Shown here: piece after piece, positions 9,318-18,772 of the stretch
Layout of the letters: each line of letters begins with the position of its first letter
How positions within the stretch are numbered: position 1 is the stretch's first letter
Assembly: GCF_009695605.1 (NCBI RefSeq)
Contig: NZ_VUNQ01000008.1
Coordinates: 1-64,000, forward strand
Source of the DNA: Tissierella pigra
GTDB lineage: Bacteria > Bacillota > Clostridia > Tissierellales > Tissierellaceae
Direction: 5' to 3'
Length of the DNA stretch: 64,000 bases
Program-made: the position numbers and the translations under genes
Notes under the pieces: model-generated
Told to the model about the DNA's origin: nothing
What the model saw: the letters and a program-made list of their open reading frames with translations, nothing else
The model's database searches: none

Positions 9318-9377
9318 AAAAATCACTCTCCTTATATTTATATAAAAAATTAAAAATGTTGACTAGGTTATAAATTT

Positions 9378-9790
9378 GTTGACTTAGTTAAATTCAGTTG
9401 TTTGATATGGTGACTACGCAGTTTCGAAATCCCAATTTATTTACTCGCTATGTTCTTATGAATTTGGTTCTCGTTGCCTTTTTGTCCAATGAGCATAGCG
9501 AATTGTAGATAAAACGGACAGAGTAGGTACGTTTGACCTACCATCGATTTGTTACCTTCGTTAAATTCAATTGTTTGACACGGTGGCTACGCAGTTTCGA
9601 AACTCAAATTCATTTACTCGCTATGCTCGTATGAATTTGGTTCTCGTTGCGTTTGACCTACCTACAGTTTGTTGACTTCGTTGAGTTGGATTGTTTGATG
9701 CAGTGACTACGCAGTTTCGAAACACCAATTTATTTACTCGTTACACTCGTATAAATTGGGTTCTCATTGCGTTTGACCTACCATCGATTT
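9378..9790. repeat. Three tandem 120-bp repeats between the T-box and proS
   Basis: Unit B (9551-9670) and unit C (9671-9790) are each 120 bases and about 80 percent alike. Unit A (9378-9550) is the same unit interrupted after 9477 by about 53 bases. Every unit carries the same landmarks in order: GTTxxCTTxGTTxxxTT, a CTACGCAGTTTCGAAA segment whose AGTTTCGAAACT in unit B is a 12-bp palindrome, a hairpin of 9-base arms around ACTCGxTAxxCTCGT, and GTTTGACCTACC. The hairpin arms are CAAATTCAT/ATGAATTTG in B and CCAATTTAT/ATAAATTGG in C, which is two compensatory changes. The insert in unit A carries GAGCATAGCGA, an inverted copy of the loop. Next to unit C, CGATTTGC/GCAAATCG (9785-9807) extends to an imperfect hairpin reaching 9816. 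No coding frame is visible. Confidence 0.85.
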
Positions 9791-9817
9791 GCAAAAAACG
9801 CAAATCGGGTTAGGTCA

Positions 9818-9855
9818 TAAAAAAAGCCTTTCATCTCTTTGTAAGAGACGAAAGG
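9818..9855 (-). terminator. T-box-controlled terminator
   Basis: CCTTTCATCTCTT (9827-9839) and AAGAGACGAAAGG (9843-9855) form a stem of 13 positions with one mismatch. It is followed on the minus strand by a run of seven T (complement of 9819-9825). It directly follows the TGGTACCGCGG antiterminator element, the standard T-box layout. Confidence 0.9.
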
Positions 9856-10045
9856 TTAAATTCCGCGGTACCACTCTAATAAACCTAAACAGGTTCACTC
9901 AATAGTTATAACGCACAACCGTTTAAGCTTTTGGCTTAAATGCTCTGGGGTAGGTTCAATATTAGGAAGGACAGAAGTTTTCCACCATTTAACTTCCTCT
10001 CTAGGACCTATAATACTTACTATTTCCCTTCTTTGCTAGGATATT
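9818..10045 (-). promoter_or_regulatory. T-box riboswitch leader (proline type) for proS
   Basis: Read on the minus strand, this leader contains the hallmark T-box sequence AGAGTGGTACCGCGG (complement of 9862-9876), which pairs with the uncharged tRNA acceptor end. A strong terminator hairpin follows it. The upstream stem I region contains TTGAACCTACCCC, in which CCT (a proline codon) sits where the specifier triplet is expected after GAA. That reading is an inference consistent with the downstream prolyl-tRNA synthetase. T-box leaders allow read-through when the cognate tRNA is uncharged. Confidence 0.93.
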
Positions 10046-10051
10046 ATACAT

Positions 10052-10080
10052 ATTATACTAGTACTATTATATTGTGTCAA
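10052..10080 (-). promoter_or_regulatory. Consensus sigma-A promoter for the proS T-box transcript
   Basis: On the minus strand TTGACA (10075-10080), a 17-base spacer and TATAAT (10052-10057) match the vegetative consensus perfectly. The -35 overlaps the stop codon of ispF (10077-10079), so the promoter is embedded in the end of the upstream gene. Transcription would start near 10045 and run into the T-box stem I. Confidence 0.9.
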
Positions 10081-10556
10081 TTATTTTCTTTTTTAAGCAT
10101 ACAAACACTATAGGAAGATATTCCCTCTTCTCTTCCTTCAAAGCCTAACCATTCTGTAGTAGTGGCTTTTACATTTATATTGTCTATGGAAGTATGTAAA
10201 GTATTGGCAATATTTTTTCTCATTTCCTCTATATAAGGAGCTAATTTAGGTCTTTGAGCCGCAACAGTTACATCTATATTTCCAATAGTATATCCTGCTT
10301 CTTCCATAAGTTCGTAAACTTGAGACAAAAGATAAATACTTGATATATCTTTATATTTATTATCAGTATCTGGAAAATGTTTGCCTATATCACCTAAAGC
10401 TAATGCCCCTAGAATACTGTCCATTACAGCATGAACTAAAACATCTGCATCAGAATGACCTAATAGACCTTTTTCAAAGGTCACATCTACACCACCCAGT
10501 ATTAACTTTCTGTTTTCTACAAGTTTATGAACATCATAACCAAATCCAATTCTCAT
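10077..10556 (-). CDS. ispF: 2-C-methyl-D-erythritol 2,4-cyclodiphosphate synthase
   Basis: IspF forms the cyclic diphosphate intermediate of the methylerythritol phosphate isoprenoid pathway. The 159-aa protein opens with the family motif [11 protein letters not shown] containing zinc ligands Asp8 and His10. It continues with [20 protein letters not shown], which supplies the third zinc ligand, and [10 protein letters not shown]. The C-terminal [19 protein letters not shown] is also standard. Length is typical (155-160). It follows ispD by 17 bases, the usual pairing in one operon. Confidence 0.98.
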   Translation of the reverse strand: MRIGFGYDVHKLVENRKLILGGVDVTFEKGLLGHSDADVLVHAVMDSILGALALGDIGKHFPDTDNKYKDISSIYLLSQVYELMEEAGYTIGNIDVTVAAQRPKLAPYIEEMRKNIANTLHTSIDNINVKATTTEWLGFEGREEGISSYSVCMLKKENN

Positions 10557-10573
10557 ATTATCACCTATTTCTA

Positions 10574-11317
10574 TTATCTACTTTGAAATACAAACTCTCT
10601 TCTGTTAAAAATCATATCCCTGTCTTTGATTAAGGACTCTGCAAGAATAATATCTTCTGGGGTAGTAATCTTTATATTTTCATAACTTCCCATAATCATC
10701 TTAACATTATAACCAATTTCCTCAACAATTGAACTATCATCAGTTCCAAAAAATCCAGTGGACATTGCATTTTCATAGCCTTTAACAAGTATTTCTTTAA
10801 AGAAACATTGTGGAGTTTGGGCGGCCCAGATTAGATTTCTTGGTGGAGTATCATCTATATTATTTTCACTGCCTACAATCTTTATTGTATCCTTTACAGG
10901 TACTCCTATGACACAAGCCCCATGGTCTATTACACCCCTTATACCATCTTCAATATTTTCATTTTTTACAAAAGGTCTAGCACCATCATGGGTAAGCACT
11001 ATATTTGAGCATTCATTTAAGGCTAGTATACCATTATATACCGAATCCTGTCTTTCCTTTCCACCTCTTATTATATTAGCAACTTTATTAAATTTATATT
11101 TTCTAACGATTTCTTTTCTACAATATTCAATTTCCTCTTCTTTTGCTACTAAAATTATTTCATCAATGTATCTGCATCTTTCAAATTTTTCTATTGTATG
11201 AGCTAATATAGGCTTGCCACCTATTGCAATAAATTGTTTATTGATTTTGCTTCCCATTCTATTACTCATTCCAGCAGCAGCTATGATTACAGATACATAG
11301 TAGTCTTTATACATCAT
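10574..11317 (-). CDS. ispD: 2-C-methyl-D-erythritol 4-phosphate cytidylyltransferase
   Basis: IspD couples CTP to methylerythritol 4-phosphate in the non-mevalonate isoprenoid pathway. The glycine-rich nucleotide-binding start is [20 protein letters not shown] (near residues 9-28). Later motifs are [24 protein letters not shown] and [12 protein letters not shown], all typical of the family. At 247 aa it is slightly longer than E. coli IspD (236) because of a short extra C-terminal tail. It is followed by ispF on the same strand. Confidence 0.97.
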   Translation of the reverse strand: MMYKDYYVSVIIAAAGMSNRMGSKINKQFIAIGGKPILAHTIEKFERCRYIDEIILVAKEEEIEYCRKEIVRKYKFNKVANIIRGGKERQDSVYNGILALNECSNIVLTHDGARPFVKNENIEDGIRGVIDHGACVIGVPVKDTIKIVGSENNIDDTPPRNLIWAAQTPQCFFKEILVKGYENAMSTGFFGTDDSSIVEEIGYNVKMIMGSYENIKITTPEDIILAESLIKDRDMIFNRREFVFQSR

Positions 11318-11376
11318 CTCACCTCTTAGAGTATTATAACATAGTACATTATAAATAAATATATTATTTTTTATAC

Positions 11377-11403
11377 CAAAAATAAAAGACCCCTAAGGGT
11401 CTT
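11377..11403 (-). terminator. Intrinsic terminator of the PIN/TRAM gene
   Basis: AAGACCC (11386-11392) and GGGTCTT (11397-11403) pair around a CTAA loop and are followed on the minus strand by TTTATTTTTGG. The stop codon of the gene lies inside the stem. Confidence 0.88.
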
Positions 11404-12496
11404 AAACTGCTCTATCTACCATTGACTTTGGCTTGGCAAATATCATTCTACCCGCAGATGTTTGGAGTACTGATGTAACTACTACATCTATGGTTTCACC
11501 TATGAACTTTCTACCGCTTTCTACAACTATCATGGTTCCATCATCTAAATATGCAAGACCTTGACCTAATTCTTTTCCATCTCTTACTACCTGCACAAGC
11601 ATTTCTTCTCCTGGAAGTACAACTGGTTTAACTGCATTTGCTAATTCATTTATATTCAGCACATCAATTCCTTGTACTTCTGCTACTTTATTTAGGTTGT
11701 AATCATTTGTTATTATTTTCCCTTTAAGTAGTTGAGTTAATTTTAATAGTTTTGAATCTACTTCAGGAACATCTTCAAATTTCTTGTCATGAATTATTAC
11801 CTCAATGTCTAATTCTTTTTGTATTTTATTCAATATATCCAATCCTCGTCTTCCTCTATTTCTTTTTAGGGAATCAGAAGAATCTGCTATATGCTGTAAT
11901 TCTGACAATACAAATTCTGGTATAACAAGAGGTCCTTCAATAAATCCTGTTTTACATATATCTGCTATTCTACCATCGATTATAACAGATGTATCTAGTA
12001 CTTTAGGATATGTTCTATTTTGGGCTTTAGCCCTATCTCTTGGTGTCTTTCTAATGTTGCCTAAAGTTGAAGTTATATCATCCTTTTTCCTATTTGGTAT
12101 AGATAATCCTAAATATCCAAGTACAACATAAAGAGCTATGGATACTGGAACTCCCACATAAGGTATGCCTAAATTGTTTAATGGCTGAGTTAATAAAAAT
12201 GCAATTATAAGTCCAAGAATAAGTCCAACAGCTGATATAGCAATATCATATGCAGAAAACTTTTCTAATTCGTTTTCAATCAATCTAACTAACTTTCTTC
12301 CTTTGTCAATTATTTTAGATGATAAGGAAAAGAATATAATTCCGAATATAATAGATACACCTAAATATAAGACTAAATTCAGCCATCCTGCCTTATTAAT
12401 CTGTATAATCTCTAAACTGATGAATAAAGATAAAATACCATATCCTATTAGCATACCTAGTATTCCTATTGCCCCTTTTAAAATTTTACCAATCAT
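11402..12496 (-). CDS. Membrane-anchored PIN/TRAM-domain protein (YacL family)
   Basis: This 364-aa protein has four predicted membrane helices in its first 125 residues, beginning IGILGMLIGYGILSLFISLE and including SAVGLILGLIIAFLLTQPL. A PIN domain follows with acidic positions in LDTSVIIDGRIADI (near residue 167), ELQHIADSSD and ITNDYNLNKVAEV, suggesting a nuclease fold. A C-terminal TRAM RNA-binding domain covers about residues 290-350. It is widely conserved near ispD and carD in Firmicutes, but its function is not well established. It starts just after an AGGAGGTGAATAG ribosome site. Family assignment is secure; activity is inferred. Confidence 0.93.
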   Translation of the reverse strand: MIGKILKGAIGILGMLIGYGILSLFISLEIIQINKAGWLNLVLYLGVSIIFGIIFFSLSSKIIDKGRKLVRLIENELEKFSAYDIAISAVGLILGLIIAFLLTQPLNNLGIPYVGVPVSIALYVVLGYLGLSIPNRKKDDITSTLGNIRKTPRDRAKAQNRTYPKVLDTSVIIDGRIADICKTGFIEGPLVIPEFVLSELQHIADSSDSLKRNRGRRGLDILNKIQKELDIEVIIHDKKFEDVPEVDSKLLKLTQLLKGKIITNDYNLNKVAEVQGIDVLNINELANAVKPVVLPGEEMLVQVVRDGKELGQGLAYLDDGTMIVVESGRKFIGETIDVVVTSVLQTSAGRMIFAKPKSMVDRAV

Positions 12497-12565
12497 CTAT
12501 TCACCTCCTATATATATTTATTGCCAGTTTTTCTAAAAATAAACCATTTCTTTATACTTTGACAA

Positions 12566-13072
12566 TTATTTTTCTGTAATGTCTTCCTCTTCTTCATGTT
12601 TAATAGCCTCTAATACTACTTCTTCAACTTGCTCAACATCATACTCTGATACTAAAACCATTTCTGAAAGCAACATTTGTTTAGCAGAAATTAACATCTT
12701 ACGTTCTCCCGTAGATAATCCTTTTTCCATATCCATCATCAAAAGATTTCTAACAACAGCTGCAATTTCAAAAATATCACCAGATTTTATCCTATCCATA
12801 TTTATTCTATATCTTCTGTTCCAATTTTGAGGCATAGATGTTTTATTACCTTTAAGTATAGAAATTACCCTTTCTAAATCCACTTTAGTAATTACTTCCC
12901 TAACTCCTACTTCTTCTACATTGTCTACAGGAACCATAACTTTCATATCTCCAATGGGCATTCTCATAATAAAATATTTTCTTTTTTCTCCCAATATTTC
13001 TCTTTCTTCAATACCTTCAATAATTCCAGCACCATGCATAGGATATACAACTTTATCACCAATATTAAACAT
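12566..13072 (-). CDS. CarD-family RNA polymerase-binding regulator
   Basis: CarD/CdnL proteins bind the RNA polymerase beta subunit and stabilise open complexes. The 168-aa protein opens with FNIGDKVVYPMHGAGIIEGI, the Tudor-like RNA polymerase-interacting domain. EEVGVREVI and an all-helical C-terminal domain with the tryptophan-containing QNWNRRYRINMDRIKSG follow. It lies between the PIN/TRAM gene and the divergent DUF1573-type gene, a standard clostridial neighbourhood. The start follows a TAGGAGG ribosome site. Confidence 0.95.
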   Translation of the reverse strand: MFNIGDKVVYPMHGAGIIEGIEEREILGEKRKYFIMRMPIGDMKVMVPVDNVEEVGVREVITKVDLERVISILKGNKTSMPQNWNRRYRINMDRIKSGDIFEIAAVVRNLLMMDMEKGLSTGERKMLISAKQMLLSEMVLVSEYDVEQVEEVVLEAIKHEEEEDITEK

Positions 13073-13236
13073 TCCACTACCTCCTATTCACCTTTTCTCT
13101 TTATATTATACCTTAAAATGCTGAAATTGTAAAGTTTATATTGTATCATAGTCTCATTTCAGTTGTCAATCATTTTTATTATGTTTTTTTCAACGAATTA
13201 TAAAAATTATATTTTTTAAATAATTGATAGAAATAT

Positions 13237-13266
13237 TTGACAACTGCTTGTCTCCATAAGTATAAT
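13237..13266 (+). promoter_or_regulatory. Sigma-A promoter of the DUF1573-type gene
   Basis: TTGACA at 13237-13242, an 18-base spacer and TATAAT at 13261-13266 lie 40 bases before the start of the plus-strand gene at 13307. Both hexamers match the consensus exactly. It sits in the divergent spacer with carD. Confidence 0.85.
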
Positions 13267-13306
13267 TGAACTATAACAGCAAAAAATTTTGACGGGAGTG
13301 GAGAGT

Positions 13307-13720
13307 ATGAGTAATAATATAAATATTGATAAAAATTCATTATGTAAGGATCTTCAAGAACAAGTTTCACAAGTTCTTATTAGGCATAAAAGTATATTAG
13401 ATATAACTACCAAGCTTGATGAATATAATGCCAGAATTAATAGAGCAGTGGCAAAATCAGTTACTTCTTGCGGATGTATTTCTATCAATGCAAGTAAGCA
13501 AGACTTCAGCAACGATAGTTTTGAAGAAATGCTAGATTCAGTTAAGAACCACCTTAATGGGGAAATTTGTAATAGTTGCAAAGAAGTTCTTAGTGGAGAA
13601 ATTGGTTCCTATATTTTTTACTTGGCTGCTCTTTGTAACTCTTTAGATTTGGATTTAGATGAAATCTTAAAAAGCGAATATAATACAATTAAAACCTTAG
13701 GTGTATTTAGCTTAAAATAA
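13307..13720 (+). CDS. DUF1573-type protein of unknown function
   Basis: This 137-aa soluble protein is a family common beside carD and radA in clostridia and often labelled DUF1573-containing. I took the ATG at 13307, preceded by GGGAGTGGAG, rather than a TTG at 13289. The core is RHKSILDITTKLDEYNARIN followed by AVAKSVTSCGCISINA, with a CGC pair and a later CNSCKEVL pair, so four cysteines could bind a metal. The second half is helical (FYLAALCNSLDLDLDEILKS) and ends KTLGVF, similar to MazG-like or nucleotide-binding helical proteins. Its function is not known to me. It is one of the few plus-strand genes here and has its own promoter and terminator. Confidence 0.85.
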   Translation: MSNNINIDKNSLCKDLQEQVSQVLIRHKSILDITTKLDEYNARINRAVAKSVTSCGCISINASKQDFSNDSFEEMLDSVKNHLNGEICNSCKEVLSGEIGSYIFYLAALCNSLDLDLDEILKSEYNTIKTLGVFSLK

Positions 13721-13852
13721 CAAAAGCTTATGTGAAAACATTAAATGTATCTGTTGTTGATACTCATTAATTGAAAGTTCTTTATAAAATATAAAACTGT
13801 AGAACTTTCATATTCGCCATAAAATGGCTATGCCAATTTAAAATTATAATTA

Positions 13853-13886
13853 AAAAACCAAGCTTAGTATTTAGGCTTGGTTTTCT
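13853..13886. terminator. Bidirectional terminator between the DUF1573-type gene and radA
   Basis: AACCAAGC and GCTTGGTT pair across a loop of about 11 bases. There is a run of A on the left (13852-13857) and TTTTCTT on the right, so the hairpin can end transcription from both sides. The radA stop codon begins at its right edge. Confidence 0.85.
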
Positions 13887-15262
13887 TAATTAAAAATACT
13901 TCTTATAACATCTCTTAAAGTCTCTAATTCTATAATCTTTAAATTATTAGTCTTTATCCCCTTTCCACTATGAGGGGCTACATATGCCTTTTTAAATCCC
14001 ATTCTATCCAGTTCTCTAAGTCTAGTTTCAAGAGATGGCACTCTTTTTAGCTCTCCTGTTAAACCAACATCAGCTATGAAAACAGTATCATTAGGTATCC
14101 CAACAGATTTCACAGAAGATATAATACTCATGAGAACAGCTAGATTAGATGCCTGTTCCTTTAGCTTTATACCTCCAGTAGTTTTGATTACTACATTCTT
14201 ATCATAAAATTTCATTCCACCTCTCTGTTCTATTATGGATACTAAAGTATTTAATTGCTCTCTCTTTAGACATTCCCCTATTCTTGAAGGATAAGGAGTA
14301 AATGAATCTGAAACTAAACTTTCTATTTCTAGAATAATAGGTCTAGTTCCTTCCCTAACTACAGTAATTGCATTTCCTGGCATAACTTTATTGCCTTCTC
14401 TTGATGTCATAAAATACTCAGAAGGATTATCTATAGAAATCATGCCTTTATCTGTTATATAAAAGAAACCCATTTCTCCAGTGGAGCCATATCTATTCTT
14501 TGTAGTTAATAAGGTCCTTAATTCTTCTCCACTTTCACCTTCTATAATAAGGACTGCATCTACTAAATGTTCTAATGCTCTTACACCTGCTATTTCATCT
14601 TCTTTAGTCATCTGTCCAACTAAAATAATTGCTCTAGGCCTGTCTATATTTTTTGCCACCTCTACTAAAGCATTGGCACATTCCATGGTCTGAGTAGGAG
14701 AACCTGCTCTAGAACTAGGAAATTCATCTAAAGTAAAAGTTTGAATACTATCAATTATTATTAAATCAGGGTCAACCTCATTTATAATGCCTAAAACATT
14801 ATCCATACTATTATCAGATATTACCCATACATCATCATTAATTTTTTCTATAATTCTATCAGCACGGCTTTTTATTTGAGACTCACTTTCTTCTCCTGAG
14901 GCATATAGAACTTTATAGTTCATATTGGCTAAGTCATTGGCTACTTGTAACAATAAAGTTGATTTACCCGCTCCTGGCTTTGCCGAAAGTATAGTAATTG
15001 AATCCTTTACTATTCCTCCACCCATTACTCTGTTAAACTCATTTATACTGGTTACAATCCTATGACTATTTGTAGTCGCTACTTCTTGTAACCTTTTAAT
15101 TGGTTTTCTTTCTGCTTTTATTTTAGATTTTGAAGTTTCTTTTTTGTCTTCCATCAAAGTCTCTTTAATACTATTCCAAGCACTACATTCAGGACACCTT
15201 CCCAAATGTCCGCTACTTTGATAACCACAATTTTCACATCTATATATAATCCTTTTTTTCAT
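13886..15262 (-). CDS. radA: DNA repair/recombination protein RadA (Sms)
   Basis: RadA is a RecA-like, DnaB-type helicase that promotes branch migration in homologous recombination. At 458 aa it has the standard length. Its C4 zinc finger uses Cys9, Cys12, Cys23 and Cys26. The Walker A motif SAKPGAGKS lies near residues 94-102, Walker B is DLIIIDSIQTF, and the RadA signature KNRYGSTGEMGFF lies near residue 257. A C-terminal Lon-protease-like domain has VFIADVGLTGELK and ends with HSGKGIKTNNLKIIELETL. It is the last gene of the ctsR-clpC operon but is separated from clpC by a hairpin. Confidence 0.98.
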   Translation of the reverse strand: MKKRIIYRCENCGYQSSGHLGRCPECSAWNSIKETLMEDKKETSKSKIKAERKPIKRLQEVATTNSHRIVTSINEFNRVMGGGIVKDSITILSAKPGAGKSTLLLQVANDLANMNYKVLYASGEESESQIKSRADRIIEKINDDVWVISDNSMDNVLGIINEVDPDLIIIDSIQTFTLDEFPSSRAGSPTQTMECANALVEVAKNIDRPRAIILVGQMTKEDEIAGVRALEHLVDAVLIIEGESGEELRTLLTTKNRYGSTGEMGFFYITDKGMISIDNPSEYFMTSREGNKVMPGNAITVVREGTRPIILEIESLVSDSFTPYPSRIGECLKREQLNTLVSIIEQRGGMKFYDKNVVIKTTGGIKLKEQASNLAVLMSIISSVKSVGIPNDTVFIADVGLTGELKRVPSLETRLRELDRMGFKKAYVAPHSGKGIKTNNLKIIELETLRDVIRSIFN

Positions 15263-15285
15263 ATTTATCTCCTAATACATATTTT

Positions 15286-15304
15286 AGGCGGTCAAAGACC
15301 GCCT
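15286..15304 (-). terminator. Hairpin between clpC and radA
   Basis: AGGCGGTC and GACCGCCT pair around an AAA loop and are followed on the minus strand by TAAAATATG. The stem is strong but the T-tract is poor, so it probably reduces rather than abolishes read-through into radA. Confidence 0.75.
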
Positions 15305-15315
15305 TTATACATTAT

Positions 15316-17742
15316 CTAAATTTTAAATGCTAATTTATCATTTTCATAATCAATTATAATACTATCGTCTTTAGATACATTTCCCCTTAAGATTTCTTCT
15401 GCCAATTCATCTTCTATCATTCTTCTTATGGTTCTCTCAAGAGGTCTTGCTCCATAAATAGGATCAAATCCCTTACTTGCAATATAATTTTTTGTGTTTT
15501 CGGATACATTTATTTTTACACCTATACTTGAAAGACGTTTTTCTAAATCCTTTATCATAACTTCCACAATCTCTTTTATGTGTTTCTCCTCTAAGCTATG
15601 GAATACTATGGTTTCATCAAGCCTATTTAGAAACTCTGGTCTAAAAGTCCTTTTTAGTTCTTCCGTTATGGTTTCTTTCATCTTTTCATATTCTTCTCTA
15701 TTATCAGCTTTACCAGCAGAGAAACCTAATACATTTTGCTTTCTAATAGATGTAGCTCCCACATTTGAAGTCATTATAATTACAGTATTTTTAAAATCTA
15801 CAGTTCTACCCTTTGAATCCGTTAGTCGTCCATCATCTAATATTTGTAAAAGCATATTGAATACATCGGGGTGGGCTTTTTCAATTTCATCAAATAAGAC
15901 CACAGCATAAGGTTTTCTTCTTATGGCTTCTGTTAATTGACCCCCTTCATCATAACCAACATATCCTGGAGGTGAACCCACTAATCTAGATACTGAGTGT
16001 TTTTCCATATACTCTGACATATCTATTCTAATCATAGCCTCTTCATCACCAAATAAAGCCTCTGCCAATGCTTTCGCTAAATATGTTTTACCTACTCCTG
16101 TAGGCCCTACAAATATAAAGCTTCCTACTGGCTTTTTAGGGTCTTTAAGTCCTACTCTAGATCTTCTTACTGCACTTGCTACAGCCTTTACTGCCTGTTC
16201 TTGGCCAATGACTTTCTCATGTAATATCTTTTCTAAGTTTAACAGTCTCTCACTTTCTTCTGTTGTCATCTTAGTCACTGGTACTCCGGTCCAATTGGAT
16301 ACAACTTTAGCAATTTCATCATATCCGACCTTCATACTTGATATTTGTTTTTCTTGATGCCATTTTACCTTGTTGCTTTCCAGCTCTTCCTTTACTTGTC
16401 TTTCCATATCCCTTACTTTTGCTGCTTTTTCATAGTTTTGAGTATTGATTGCCTCTTCTTTTTCTTGTGACAGTTCTTCTAATCTTTCCTCTAAACTTTT
16501 AAGTTCATCTGGAGCAACATAAGAATTTATTCTAATCATAGATGCAGCTTCATCTATTAAATCTATTGCCTTATCAGGTAAAAATCTATCAGTTATATAT
16601 CTGCTAGATAGTTCTGTTGCTGCTTTTATAGCTTCATCTGTTATTTTAACCCTATGATGGGCCTCATATTTATCCCTTAATCCTTCCAATATCTTAATCG
16701 TATCTTCTATAGTAGGCTCTTCAACCATTATAGGCTGAAATCTTCTTTCTAAAGCAGAATCCTTTTCTATATGCTTTCTATATTCATCTATAGTAGTTGC
16801 TCCTACTACTTGCAGTTCACCTCTGGCTAATATTGGCTTTAAAATATTAGAAGCATCTATAGCCCCTTCTGCAGCTCCTGCCCCTACTATTGTATGAAGT
16901 TCATCTATAAAAAGAATAACATCTCCTGCTTCCTTCAATTCTTTCATTACAGATTTTAATCTTTCTTCAAACTCTCCTCTGTATTTTGCTCCAGCTATCA
17001 TTCCAGGTAAGTCCAATGTAACCACTCTTTTATCCTTTATGATTTCTGGTATATTACCTTCTATTATTCTTTGTGCTAATCCTTCAGCTATGGCTGTTTT
17101 TCCTACTCCTGGTTCTCCTATTAAAACTGGATTATTTTTTGTTCTCCTACTTAAAATTTGGATTACCCTTTCTATTTCCTTTGCTCTACCTATTACTGGA
17201 TCTATTTCTCCTGCTTGAGCCATTTTATTTAAATCTATACTATATTTAGCCAGATTTGGAGTATTAGGATTACTAGATTCTGTATTTTGTCCTCCTTTTT
17301 GATTTGCATCTGTTATCATACTAAGAATCATTTCCGTTAGTTTATCTATATCTACTCCTAACTTTTTCAATACAACTATAGCAACACCTTCACCTTCTTC
17401 TAATAATCCAAGTAATAGATGCTCTGTACCTACATAATTATGTCCAAGATTTCTTGCCTCTACAAATCCTAATTCAAATATCCTTTTAGTTCTAGGAGTA
17501 AATCCTAAAATATCTGCTCCATATTCACCTTGACCTATGGCGGAAATCACTTCGCCTCTAGCTCTATCTAATGTAGCACCTAGTTTGGATAATGCTTTTG
17601 CAGCTACTCCTTCTCCTTCTGCAATAAGACCTAGGAGCAAATGTTCTGTACCTACATAATTATGCTTTAGGCTCTTTGCCTCCTCCTGAGATAATAGTAT
17701 TGCTCTTTGTGCTCTTTCTGTAAATCTTCCAAACATTGCCAT
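15316..17742 (-). CDS. clpC: ATP-dependent Clp protease ATP-binding subunit ClpC
   Basis: ClpC is the Hsp100 unfoldase that feeds ClpP. With McsA/McsB it degrades arginine-phosphorylated proteins. The 808-aa protein has two N-terminal Clp repeats, each containing [13 protein letters not shown] (about residues 1-145). AAA domain 1 has Walker A GEPGVGKT near 209. The UVR-type middle segment is [19 protein letters not shown] near 425-445. AAA domain 2 has GPTGVGKT near 545 and the LGFSAGK region typical of ClpP-binding ClpC proteins. The ATG at 17742 follows GGAGGGG from the end of mcsB. It lies downstream of ctsR, mcsA and mcsB in one operon. Confidence 0.98.
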   Translation of the reverse strand: MAMFGRFTERAQRAILLSQEEAKSLKHNYVGTEHLLLGLIAEGEGVAAKALSKLGATLDRARGEVISAIGQGEYGADILGFTPRTKRIFELGFVEARNLGHNYVGTEHLLLGLLEEGEGVAIVVLKKLGVDIDKLTEMILSMITDANQKGGQNTESSNPNTPNLAKYSIDLNKMAQAGEIDPVIGRAKEIERVIQILSRRTKNNPVLIGEPGVGKTAIAEGLAQRIIEGNIPEIIKDKRVVTLDLPGMIAGAKYRGEFEERLKSVMKELKEAGDVILFIDELHTIVGAGAAEGAIDASNILKPILARGELQVVGATTIDEYRKHIEKDSALERRFQPIMVEEPTIEDTIKILEGLRDKYEAHHRVKITDEAIKAATELSSRYITDRFLPDKAIDLIDEAASMIRINSYVAPDELKSLEERLEELSQEKEEAINTQNYEKAAKVRDMERQVKEELESNKVKWHQEKQISSMKVGYDEIAKVVSNWTGVPVTKMTTEESERLLNLEKILHEKVIGQEQAVKAVASAVRRSRVGLKDPKKPVGSFIFVGPTGVGKTYLAKALAEALFGDEEAMIRIDMSEYMEKHSVSRLVGSPPGYVGYDEGGQLTEAIRRKPYAVVLFDEIEKAHPDVFNMLLQILDDGRLTDSKGRTVDFKNTVIIMTSNVGATSIRKQNVLGFSAGKADNREEYEKMKETITEELKRTFRPEFLNRLDETIVFHSLEEKHIKEIVEVMIKDLEKRLSSIGVKINVSENTKNYIASKGFDPIYGARPLERTIRRMIEDELAEEILRGNVSKDDSIIIDYENDKLAFKI

Positions 17743-17746
17743 ATTA

Positions 17747-18772
17747 CTACCCCTCCATATCTATGAATTTATTCCTTATTATTTGTGCCCTATATACATC
17801 TCTTTCATCTTTCATCATTTCCTTATTGGAACTTTTTTGTATATTTGCTGGCTGTATGTCTATCATTAGTTTAACTATATCCTTAGGATTAATACCACTT
17901 ATTATACCTACATCACATCCTAATTTAACATTAGATAAGTGAGCCATTGCCTCTGTAGATGATATAAGTCTACTATAGTTTAAAATACCTAAGGATCTAA
18001 ATACTTTATCTTCCAACTCTATCTTTTTTCTATCTAACATATACCCTCTAGTACTTCTTTCCCTTGCTACTATTTGTAAAACTACTTTATTTAATTTTTT
18101 AATTATATCCTCTTCTTTTTCTCCTAAGGTAATTTGGTTAGATATTTGAAATAAATGCCCCAATGCTTTAGAGCCTTCTCCATAAATCCCTCTAGAGGTT
18201 AGCCCTATTTTCCCTAGACCATCTATTATAGTATTTATATGTCCTGTCATAGATAGACAAGGTAAATGAACCATTACTGAAGCTCTAAGACCTGTACCTA
18301 CATTAGTTGGGCAAGAAGTTAAATATCCAAATTTCTCATGAAAAGCATACTCAATATTTTTTTCCAAATAATCATCTATTTCTGAACAAAGTTCCCATCC
18401 TTCGTAGGTATTTAAACCAGATAATAAAACTTGTATACGTATATGATCTTCCTCGTTAATCATTATAGTGGATTTCTCATCATCTCTCAAAAGAAAGCTT
18501 CCACTTTTAGTAGTTGTTGCCAAACTAGGGCTTATTAAATGGTCTTCTACAAATCGAGTCTTTTCCAATTGAGATAAATCCTCTATTCTGTAGAATTTAT
18601 ATATATCCTTATTGTCTTTCATAGCATTTAAAACTTCTTCTGTAACAGATTGACCTTCGTCTATAGTCATAAAATCTGGAAACTTATAATTTGATATATT
18701 CCTTGCTATTCTAAGTCTAGTGCTAATTACCACATCTTCATCTGTACCTACACTTTCTAGCCATTTAGTCAT
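17747..18772 (-). CDS. mcsB: Protein-arginine kinase McsB
   Basis: McsB phosphorylates arginine residues and so marks proteins for ClpC-ClpP. The fold is that of guanidino phosphotransferases (arginine/creatine kinase). Visible motifs are VVISTRLRIARNI near residue 16, LTSCPTNVGTGLRASVMVHLP with the catalytic cysteine near 165, and RGIYGEGS. The C-terminal segment RDVYRAQIIRNKFI matches the allosteric arginine-phosphate pocket. I use the ATG at 18772 (341 aa), ten bases after AAGGA. An in-frame GTG at 18781 and an ATG at 18778 are alternatives that would add a few residues overlapping mcsA further. It is translationally coupled with mcsA. Confidence 0.96.
   Translation of the reverse strand: MTKWLESVGTDEDVVISTRLRIARNISNYKFPDFMTIDEGQSVTEEVLNAMKDNKDIYKFYRIEDLSQLEKTRFVEDHLISPSLATTTKSGSFLLRDDEKSTIMINEEDHIRIQVLLSGLNTYEGWELCSEIDDYLEKNIEYAFHEKFGYLTSCPTNVGTGLRASVMVHLPCLSMTGHINTIIDGLGKIGLTSRGIYGEGSKALGHLFQISNQITLGEKEEDIIKKLNKVVLQIVARERSTRGYMLDRKKIELEDKVFRSLGILNYSRLISSTEAMAHLSNVKLGCDVGIISGINPKDIVKLMIDIQPANIQKSSNKEMMKDERDVYRAQIIRNKFIDMEG

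Noticed and set aside
9378-9790. CRISPR array
   Set aside because: The 120-bp units are far too long, directly adjacent and without unique spacers of constant length.
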